26,653 nucleotides of DNA from the NCBI GenBank assembly GCA_030625445.1, contig DAOUQU010000002.1:1-26653 (forward strand). Reading direction: 5' to 3'. The position numbers and the translations under genes are program-made. The stretch's first letter is position 1, and every line of letters starts with the position of its first letter. Below the pieces are notes generated by a model, which ran no database searches, was not told the DNA's origin, and was given only the letters and a program-made list of their open reading frames with translations. This document shows positions 1 through 5,766 of the stretch, piece after piece. The stretch is from Gammaproteobacteria bacterium. GTDB lineage: Bacteria; Pseudomonadota; Gammaproteobacteria; Chromatiales; Chromatiaceae.

Positions 1-80
1 TTGAAGCCTTTGAGAACCCGCCACATGAAGCGCAGCGGGTATTTCAGGACCTGCTTGTAAGGTGGTGGTTTGGTCACCAT
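1..80 (-). CDS. N-terminal fragment of a membrane protein, possibly BrkB/YihY family
   Basis: An open frame begins at an ATG at 80-78 on the minus strand and stays open to the window edge, giving about 26 residues that begin MVTKPPPYKQVLKYPLRF. A G-rich stretch (GGGGG) lies about 8-12 bases before the ATG and could be a ribosome binding site. The segment ending RFMWRVLKGF resembles the cytoplasmic N-terminus of BrkB/YihY-type inner-membrane proteins, just before their first membrane helix. The family call is inference from a very short piece. It lies downstream of pyrR in the same direction, where Pseudomonas has pyrB; the residues seen do not look like aspartate carbamoyltransferase. Confidence 0.4.
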   Translation of the reverse strand, partial: MVTKPPPYKQVLKYPLRFMWRVLKGF

Positions 81-106
81 CCGGAATCCCCCACAATATC
101 CTCTCC

Positions 107-130
107 TAAAACTTAAAACCTAAAACTTAA
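107..130. repeat. Short period-7 tandem repeat after pyrR
   Basis: On the minus strand, directly after the pyrR stop codon, the sequence reads as consecutive heptamers of the form A(A/G)GTTTT: AAGTTTT, AGGTTTT, AAGTTTT, then AGG. Only about three and a half units are present. It resembles in design, but not in sequence, the longer heptamer array next to glnD. No function is evident. Confidence 0.5.
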
Positions 131-655
131 CTAACTATTGCCGATCACAAGTTCCAGTCTCTCCGGGCCGGTTAATTTGATCTCCTCCCTGGGGTCAATA
201 GTGACTTCCACGCCGAGGATCTCGGGTTCGACCGGCAGTTCCCGTCCACTGCGATCGACCAGCGTTACAAGTGTGACTGAGCTGGGGCGTCCATAGTCAA
301 AAATCTCATTGAGTGCGGCGCGGATTGTTCTTCCGGTATGCAGCACGTCATCGACCAGGATGATGTGGCGGTCATCTACATCGAAGCTGATCTGCGAAGG
401 GCGGACTTCCGGGTTCAGTCCAATCTGGCTGAAGTCATCCCGGTAGAAGGAGATGTCGATGATGCCGAGAGGTGGATCGATATGCAGCAGTTGATGCAGC
501 CGCTGCGCCACCCAGATGCCGCCGGTATGAATGCCGATCATGGCAACATCTTCACGCGCCCTGTTTTCAAGGTAAAGCGAGAGTTTTGTGGCCATGCCGT
601 CGATCACGCTGATGATGGCATCGTGCCCCATAAAGAAGTGTGTCTGTTGTGTCAT
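131..655 (-). CDS. pyrR: PyrR, uracil phosphoribosyltransferase / pyrimidine regulator homologue
   Basis: A type I phosphoribosyltransferase of 174 residues, the usual length for PyrR. The PRPP-binding loop is clear at about residues 98-111 (IILVDDVLHTGRT), and the GIHTGGIWVAQRL segment at about 41-53 matches the family. PyrR makes UMP from uracil and PRPP; in Gram-positive bacteria it also binds pyr mRNA to control attenuation. Whether this copy binds RNA cannot be told, and no pyr attenuator is visible here. The start is taken at the ATG at 655, which overlaps the ruvX stop (ATGA), has AAGGA just upstream and gives the typical MTQQ N-terminus; another in-frame ATG lies at 667. It is the last recognised gene of the gshB-to-pyrR operon. 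Confidence 0.93.
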   Translation of the reverse strand: MTQQTHFFMGHDAIISVIDGMATKLSLYLENRAREDVAMIGIHTGGIWVAQRLHQLLHIDPPLGIIDISFYRDDFSQIGLNPEVRPSQISFDVDDRHIILVDDVLHTGRTIRAALNEIFDYGRPSSVTLVTLVDRSGRELPVEPEILGVEVTIDPREEIKLTGPERLELVIGNS

Positions 656-1068
656 TTCCTTAACCATGTCTCCAGGATGAGTGTTGCCGCCAGGGCATCG
701 AGTCTACCGTCACCTTTATCCTGGCTGCGCAGGATAGAGGCGGCTTCGCGCGTTGTCAGCCGCTCGTCAATCATGTGGACTGGTAGATGGTATCTGCCAT
801 GCAGTTGGCGGGCGAAACGTTTTGCCTTGTCGGCAACTTCTGATTCAGTGTCGTCCATTGTGAAAGGTAAACCAACGACCAGTTCCATGGGCTGCCACTC
901 GGTAATCAGCTGTGTCACACCATCCCAGTCCGGTTTGTGTTTTTTGGCGTGCAGGGTTGTCAGCGGCGTTGCGCTCTGCAGCAGTGTCTGGCCGACAGCG
1001 ACGCCAATGTGTTTGACGCCGTAGTCAAAACCCAGCAGGGTTATGTTGTCCGATGCTGCTGCCGTCAT
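652..1068 (-). CDS. ruvX: RuvX/YqgF, RNase H-fold nuclease (putative pre-16S rRNA nuclease)
   Basis: A YqgF-family protein of 138 residues, the standard length. The RNase H-like first strand LLGFDYGVKHIGVAVG carries the catalytic Asp (D15); the VVGLPFTMDDTES and VHMIDERLTTREA segments and the C-terminal DALAATLILETWL supply the other conserved acidic positions. YqgF is implicated in 5'-end maturation of 16S rRNA and was earlier proposed to be a Holliday junction resolvase. The ATG at 1068 directly follows the yqgE stop (TGAATG), and the 3' end overlaps the pyrR start, so translational coupling is likely. The yqgE-ruvX pairing is common in gammaproteobacteria. Confidence 0.93.
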   Translation of the reverse strand: MTAAASDNITLLGFDYGVKHIGVAVGQTLLQSATPLTTLHAKKHKPDWDGVTQLITEWQPMELVVGLPFTMDDTESEVADKAKRFARQLHGRYHLPVHMIDERLTTREAASILRSQDKGDGRLDALAATLILETWLRK

Positions 1069-1635
1069 TCAAGCGTGACCAGTCTCGGTGCTTAGCAGTG
1101 AAAGATCGACCCCCAGATCTCTGGCTGCAGCCTGCCAGCGCTGTGATGCCGGCTGGTCAAAAATAATAGCCTCGTCGGCAGGCCCGCACAGCCATGCGTT
1201 GGCGGCAAGCTCCTGTTCGAGCTGCCCCGGTGACCAGCCTGCATAGCCCAGTGCCAGGAGTCTCTTTTCAGGTCCTTTACCGCGTGCGATTGCCTGCAGA
1301 ATATCACGCGAGGTGGTGATGCTGATGCCGTCTTTGACGACCAGTGTCGAGTCCCATCTGGTGGATGTGCTCTCATGCAACACAAAACCCCTGTCGCTGC
1401 TGACCGGCCCTCCCAGATAGATGATGCTGTTTTCCAGCCTGGATATGGGGTGATCGATATCCAGTTGTTCGAGGATTTCAGACATGGGGATATCAAGCGG
1501 TGAATTGATGATGATCCCCATGGCGCCATGTTCACTGGTGTGCTCACAGATGTATGTCACGGTTTTTTCAAAATTCGGGTCATGCAGTCCCGGCATTGCT
1601 ATTAGAAAGTGGTTTGTAAGATTTGTGTAAATCAT
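1069..1635 (-). CDS. yqgE: YqgE/AlgH family protein
   Basis: A protein of 188 residues, typical for the UPF0301 (YqgE/AlgH) family. Family features are LTNHFLIAMPGLHDPNFEKTV near the N-terminus, GAMGIIINSPLDI, the VYLGGPV-like segment IIYLGGPVSSDRGFVLH and LALGYAGWSPGQLEQEL. The biochemical role of the family is unknown; in Pseudomonas, algH was linked to alginate regulation. The ATG at 1635 overlaps the tonB stop codon (ATGA), so translation is probably coupled to tonB, and ruvX starts immediately after its stop. Confidence 0.93.
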   Translation of the reverse strand: MIYTNLTNHFLIAMPGLHDPNFEKTVTYICEHTSEHGAMGIIINSPLDIPMSEILEQLDIDHPISRLENSIIYLGGPVSSDRGFVLHESTSTRWDSTLVVKDGISITTSRDILQAIARGKGPEKRLLALGYAGWSPGQLEQELAANAWLCGPADEAIIFDQPASQRWQAAARDLGVDLSLLSTETGHA

Positions 1636-2534
1636 TGTTTTAAAGGTATTTCATTGGTTGTATCCACATTCAGCCCACGTCCTTGCGGTTGAAAACGCCA
1701 TGTGCGAATAATGTCCAGTATATCGGTTTTTACCCTGATGCTGTCAGGAAATGGCGGAAATGGCGCCGCTGATTGGGCAATATTCAGTGCTGATTCATTG
1801 ACCAGTGACGATTCCGAAGGTTGCAGAATACGGATTTTCTCCACACTGCCGTCAAATCTTATCGCAATATGAACAACGACACTGCCATCGGCTCCTACAG
1901 GATAGTTGAGGTTTCCAACCTCTTCTATCTTGCGGCGCCACTGCTCCATGTAGGCGGCATAGGTGTGTTCACTGGTTGCTGCCGCGATTGCTTTGCGACG
2001 GTTGAATTTTGCAAAAGCCTCTGTTTTGTCACCAAGCTCGGCCTCCAGCTGATGGATCTCCTGCGAGAGATTTGCGAGTAATGCGGAGGGAGAGGATTGT
2101 TCACCCGACGGGCTGTTGTCAATGGATGTTTCACTGATGCTGAAAGCAGAAGATCTTGTGATCGTGAGTCGTGGTATTCCGGCATCAGGGTGCTGCTCAC
2201 TCTCTTGCCGGGAGGGGGATGATTCAGAACGGTTGGCATCGTCGGTGTGTATGTCGACGTTGCCCTCCAGTTCTGAGCTGAGTGTAGGCTTGATTGCCTT
2301 GTCAATATTGCCTCCGCCGGACTGATTTGAGTGTGCGTAAAAATCGGCGTTCTCCGGTTTTTCAGGATCTGATTGCGTGGCGACAGTGACCTCCAGTGAT
2401 TGCAAGCGTGAGCTGCTGCTCTCCTGTGACGATTCAAAGTCGATAGCCAGAATAACTATGCCATGAATCGCCAGCGCCAGGATCAGCGTGTTCGTCAATG
2501 TGACGTCAAAGTTGGGCAGGTGCAATATGTTCAT
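1632..2534 (-). CDS. tonB: TonB-like energy transducer (TonB3-type position)
   Basis: A protein of 300 residues with one N-terminal membrane segment at about 14-32 (TLILALAIHGIVILAIDF), a long Ser/Glu-rich periplasmic linker without the classic Pro-Glu/Pro-Lys repeats, a coiled segment at about 160-185 and a TonB C-terminal domain at about 200-290 (YMEQWRRKIEEVGNLNYP, GSVVVHIAIRFDGSVEKI, IIRTWRFQP). TonB proteins pass proton-motive force from ExbB/ExbD to outer-membrane receptors. No exbB/exbD is in the window. The place next to yqgE and gshB matches Pseudomonas tonB3, which affects twitching motility; a similar role here is inference. The stop overlaps the yqgE start. The linker is poor in proline compared with E. 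coli TonB. Confidence 0.88.
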   Translation of the reverse strand: MNILHLPNFDVTLTNTLILALAIHGIVILAIDFESSQESSSSRLQSLEVTVATQSDPEKPENADFYAHSNQSGGGNIDKAIKPTLSSELEGNVDIHTDDANRSESSPSRQESEQHPDAGIPRLTITRSSAFSISETSIDNSPSGEQSSPSALLANLSQEIHQLEAELGDKTEAFAKFNRRKAIAAATSEHTYAAYMEQWRRKIEEVGNLNYPVGADGSVVVHIAIRFDGSVEKIRILQPSESSLVNESALNIAQSAAPFPPFPDSIRVKTDILDIIRTWRFQPQGRGLNVDTTNEIPLKQ

Positions 2535-2598
2535 ATCACGTCACTGCTCCAAGTGAGATCAAACCTCAGCACTAACGAGACATAAGGGACTTTAATTT

Positions 2599-2657
2599 CT
2601 CGCAAAGACGCAAAGCACGCCAAGAAAACTCCTTTGCGTCTTTGCGTCTTGGCGAGA
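2599..2657. repeat. Palindromic intergenic repeat, CGCAAAGA family
   Basis: A 59-bp imperfect hairpin lies in the apbE-tonB gap. The left arm is built of CTCGCAAAGA, CGCAAAGCA and CGCCAAGA units; the right arm is CTTTGCGT twice followed by CTTGGCGAG. The loop is about AAACTC. Arms consist of short units repeating every 8-9 bases. A second, interrupted copy lies between dxr and rseP. No open frame or promoter is seen within it. Confidence 0.85.
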
Positions 2658-2705
2658 GTCATGATTGGATAGTATTCATTTGTAAAGATATTGGGCGCTC
2701 AAGGA

Positions 2706-3791
2706 TTACAAGTTTGGATGAGTGGTTTTCCTCTCCAGGGTGGAGATCTCAACATCCGGATTGATTTGTGTGAAATCAAGACGATCATACATGCTTGCAG
2801 TAAGGTGGATTTTACCCCTGTTATCGATGAGCAAAACCTCATCGACACCCATCTCTATCGCTGTCTGTTGCCACAGCTGCGGGCCCGCGACAAAAATTGC
2901 CTGCGCCGCAGCACTGGCAAGCGCAGCATCCCGGTGGAGCACTGTGACCGAAGTGGTATGCTCGACCGGAGCATGGGTTGCAGGATCATAGACCGGGTAG
3001 TTGAGGGGGCTGCTGGCGATGGATTGTGCCCGGTAGCTGCCAAGCGTCATGACAGATTCTCCCTCTGCAATATTGATGGTTGCCAGCACGCCGGTGTTAT
3101 CTCCTCTCGGGATTCCAATATTCCAGGGTTCTCCCGAACGCGTGCCAACCGCCTTGAAATCACCACCAAGGTTGATAATGGCGTTATAGATACCGTTCTC
3201 CCTCAGCGATTTCGCAAACATCTCGAGGCTGTATCCCTTGCCGAGCAGGCCAAAATCGAACATGACGTTGGGGTTGTCTGTCTGCAGTCTGAAGTCATCA
3301 ATGCTGACATCTGATGAGCGTGGAGGAGGCAGTAATGATTCGCCTGACGCAGTTGACAGCGAAGTTTTTGTCGCTGACGCGGCTTCACCCTCCTGGTTGC
3401 TGTAATACCCCCAGGAGTGCAAGTATTTTCCTCTTGCAGCATCATACTTGCCGTTGCTCAGCTGCGCATATTTCTGGCTCAGCTTGATCATGGGGATGAT
3501 GGAGGGCGGAGCGGAAAACTGCTTGCCGCTGGCGAGCAGTGTGTTGGTGCGCCGCAGTGTTCCACTCCTCAGGGGATTCCAGTATTTTTCGATATAGAGG
3601 CTATCCTCTTTGAGCTGCGAAAAGATATGCAGCGCCCTGGTTTTCGAGGTGCTGGTGATTGCGATATGAGTGCGCTCGCCGGCAACCGTAAAAGAGGTGG
3701 AGTAGACCGGATCATTTTTTGTGCAGGCAGGCAACAACAGCAACCCTGCCGCGGCCAGAAATAACACCATGTGGTTTGTTTCTTTAAGCAT
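2706..3791 (-). CDS. Divergent ApbE-like (FAD:protein FMN transferase family) lipoprotein
   Basis: A protein of 361 residues with a lipoprotein signal: a hydrophobic stretch then LLLPAC, so the cysteine at about residue 23 would be the lipidated residue. The body follows the ApbE fold: KYDAARGKYLHSWGYY (family: FDPTVGPLVNLWGF), FDFGLLGKGYSLEMFA, the INLGGDFKAVG segment, PWNIGIPRG, YPVYDPATHAPVE and SVTVLHRDAALASAAAQAIFVAG. ApbE enzymes attach FMN to threonines of Rnf/Nqr-type proteins in the periplasm. The usual C-terminal ADA-x-x-T metal-binding motif reads ASAAAQ, so activity is in doubt. The start is uncertain: ATGs exist at 3809, 3791 (chosen; inside the gshB stop region) and 3770. No rnf, nqr or nos genes are nearby. 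Confidence 0.8.
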   Translation of the reverse strand: MLKETNHMVLFLAAAGLLLLPACTKNDPVYSTSFTVAGERTHIAITSTSKTRALHIFSQLKEDSLYIEKYWNPLRSGTLRRTNTLLASGKQFSAPPSIIPMIKLSQKYAQLSNGKYDAARGKYLHSWGYYSNQEGEAASATKTSLSTASGESLLPPPRSSDVSIDDFRLQTDNPNVMFDFGLLGKGYSLEMFAKSLRENGIYNAIINLGGDFKAVGTRSGEPWNIGIPRGDNTGVLATINIAEGESVMTLGSYRAQSIASSPLNYPVYDPATHAPVEHTTSVTVLHRDAALASAAAQAIFVAGPQLWQQTAIEMGVDEVLLIDNRGKIHLTASMYDRLDFTQINPDVEISTLERKTTHPNL

Positions 3792-4731
3792 TATTTTCAA
3801 TACTATCAAAAAGTTGCGCGCTAATATTTAAGTTAAATAGAGAATCAAGCTCGCGAATGCATGTCGGGCTGGTGATATTGATTTCGGTGAGATAATCGCC
3901 GATGACATCAAGTCCGGCAAAGAGGATTTTATTCTCCTTCAACCAGGGGCTGATTTCAGCGGCGATCCATTTGTCATGGTCGGAGAGCGGTTGCCCCTTT
4001 CCTGTTCCTCCGGCTGCAAGATTGCCGCGGAACTCCCCTTTACGTGGAATGCGCGCCAGAGAATAGGAGACGGGGTCGCCGTTGACCATCAGGATGCGTT
4101 TGTCGCCGGCGTTTATCTCAGGGATAAATCGTTGCGCCATGACATAGAGAGTACCGCGTTCGGTGACTGTCTCCAGGATGACATTAATATTGAGATCATC
4201 GGCATTGGCGCGAAAAATAGAGTCGCCGCCCATGCTGTCGACCGGTTTGACAACGGCTTGCTGTTCAGCATTGATGAAATCCTGTAAACGCTGCATATCG
4301 CGTGTCACGATGGATGGAACGCAGCATTGCGGAAAAAGCGCGGTGGCCAGCTTCTCGTTATAATTACGCAATGCGGCAGGGGGATTGACGATCAGCGTTC
4401 CGCGTCTCTCTGCTGCTTCAAGCAGGTAGGTGGTGATGATGTATGTCAGATCGAAGGGGGGGTCCTTGCGCATCATGATGACATCCAGCTCATCCATGGG
4501 ACACTCGCGGCTTTCAGTGATCTCAAACCAGCTCTCCGGATCGTCTGTGACAACGATGCGGTGCTGCCGGGCCCATGCCCTGTCACTCTGTAGCCACAGG
4601 TCCGAGAGTTCCATATACCAGAGTTGATGCCCGCGCTGCTGCGCTTCCAGCATCATGGCAAAGGTGCTGTCCTTGTGAATTTTGATCTTGTCTACGGGGT
4701 CCATAATGAACCCGACGGATAGTGACTTCAT
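3784..4731 (-). CDS. gshB: Glutathione synthetase
   Basis: A protein of 315 residues, the usual length for bacterial GshB, an ATP-grasp ligase joining glycine to gamma-glutamylcysteine in the cytoplasm. Recognised segments are GFIMDPVDKIKIHKDSTFAM at the N-terminus, MRKDPPFDLTYI, NPPAALRNYNEKL, the ATP-binding VVKPVDSMGGDSIFR, RFIPEINAGDKRILMVNGDP, the glycine-rich loop GNLAAGGTGKGQPLS and the C-terminal TEINITSPTCIREL. It is the first gene of the minus-strand operon, and its 3' end overlaps the start of the apbE-like gene. In Pseudomonas the gene upstream would be pilG; here an unrelated divergent gene occupies that side. Confidence 0.96.
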   Translation of the reverse strand: MKSLSVGFIMDPVDKIKIHKDSTFAMMLEAQQRGHQLWYMELSDLWLQSDRAWARQHRIVVTDDPESWFEITESRECPMDELDVIMMRKDPPFDLTYIITTYLLEAAERRGTLIVNPPAALRNYNEKLATALFPQCCVPSIVTRDMQRLQDFINAEQQAVVKPVDSMGGDSIFRANADDLNINVILETVTERGTLYVMAQRFIPEINAGDKRILMVNGDPVSYSLARIPRKGEFRGNLAAGGTGKGQPLSDHDKWIAAEISPWLKENKILFAGLDVIGDYLTEINITSPTCIRELDSLFNLNISAQLFDSIENNA

Positions 4732-4858
4732 TTATCGATTGAATCTTCTGCGACAGGATGTACTATTGTGCCACAACAGGCAGGGAGTTTCTCGTGTCTG
4801 ATTGATTCATTCCGGATTTATAGAACAACTATTTTCATAACAAAGGTAGAGTCAGGTC

Positions 4859-5677
4859 ATGGGAGCAACACAGGGTTCAGGCGCGCTATTCCGGGCACTC
4901 ACAGTGCTGCTTGTCATCCTGTTGCTGGCGATCCTGGTGGTGTTTTTTCTACTTGCCGCGAGTGGAAATGTCGCTTCTGTACTATCGGGTGATGCCGGTG
5001 TGACCAGAGTTCAGGCAGGTCTCCATCTGTTGTTTCTATTGGGAGTTGTGGCGCTGCCGGTGGCAGTCATACTGATCAGCATCATCTCCCGTGATGCCCG
5101 CGCACGTGAATATCACTACGCCACTGAGCTTGAGCAGCAGCAAACAGAAATTCATCAGTTGCGTGGCGCGGCAAATGCGCTTGTTGACACACAACGGATG
5201 CATGTGGGGGTGATTGGCGAGGTGAACGAACACATCAATACGGCAGAAAAAACGTGTCGCGAAGTCTCGCAGCGGCTGCTGGATGGGAGCCGCTTTGAGA
5301 CTGCGCATCTGCTTGCCGCAGGCAGCAGCATCGCCGAGGCGGTAACTGTGATGGATGAGATGGCAGAGCATGCCGGGCAGTCTGCGGCAGTTGCGAGAGA
5401 GTCGATGCAGATGGCTGACGATGAAACCGGTGTCAGTATGCAGGAGACCTTCAACTACCTTGCAGACTTGTCACGGCGTATGGAGCAGGTCTCGCAACGG
5501 CAATCCGGTTCCATTGCAGGTGTGGGAAAGTCGATTGAATCGATCAGCGAAATTTCACGCAGGAGCGCTGACAACGCCGCTGTTCTGGGTTCTCTTGCAG
5601 ATGATTTAACAAAGTATGCAGTCGTCAGTAGGCAGTTTGCAGCAAAAAAAGTTCGCAGTATGAAACAAACCGATTAG
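4859..5677 (+). CDS. Two-TM coiled-coil protein, degenerate MCP-like
   Basis: Not firmly recognised. The 272-residue product has a hydrophobic helix at about 10-34, a second at about 55-76, and then a long Ala/Glu/Gln-rich helical region with heptad character (about 80-255). The C-terminal part, with phrases such as AGVGKSIESISEISRRSADNAA, resembles the helical bundle of methyl-accepting chemotaxis proteins, but the highly conserved hairpin tip of MCPs is absent and the protein is too short for a full signalling domain. The ATG at 4859 follows AGGTAGAGTCAGGTC, a plausible ribosome binding site. It is divergent from gshB, in the spot where Pseudomonas has pilGHIJ; it could be a vestige of a PilJ-type transducer or an unrelated envelope scaffold. 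Confidence 0.7.
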   Translation: MGATQGSGALFRALTVLLVILLLAILVVFFLLAASGNVASVLSGDAGVTRVQAGLHLLFLLGVVALPVAVILISIISRDARAREYHYATELEQQQTEIHQLRGAANALVDTQRMHVGVIGEVNEHINTAEKTCREVSQRLLDGSRFETAHLLAAGSSIAEAVTVMDEMAEHAGQSAAVARESMQMADDETGVSMQETFNYLADLSRRMEQVSQRQSGSIAGVGKSIESISEISRRSADNAAVLGSLADDLTKYAVVSRQFAAKKVRSMKQTD

Positions 5678-5682
5678 ACTTT

Positions 5683-5766
5683 TGCCAACTGCCAACTGCC
5701 AACTGCCAACTGCCAACTGCCAACTGCCAACTGCCAACTGCAAACTTAATCTTGCCAACTGCCAAC
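5683..5766. repeat. Heptanucleotide tandem array (TGCCAAC)n
   Basis: Eight exact copies of TGCCAAC (5683-5738) are followed by a variant TGCAAAC, a 7-base spacer TTAATCT and two further exact copies (5753-5766). The array fills the space between the convergent 4859-5677 gene and glnD, ending right at the glnD stop codon. On the minus strand it reads GTTGGCA repeats. Heptamer arrays of this kind are prone to slippage, so copy number may vary between strains. Confidence 0.95.

Noticed and set aside
338..1024. Long open frame on the plus strand opposite pyrR and ruvX
   Set aside because: It is antisense to two well-recognised genes, shows no family features and has no ribosome binding site of note.
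4768..4992. Plus-strand open frame of 74 codons upstream of the 4859 gene
   Set aside because: It overlaps the membrane segment of the 4859-5677 gene in another frame and lacks a coherent composition.
5683..5766. CRISPR array
   Set aside because: Units are 7 bp with no unique spacers and no cas genes nearby, so it is a simple tandem repeat.
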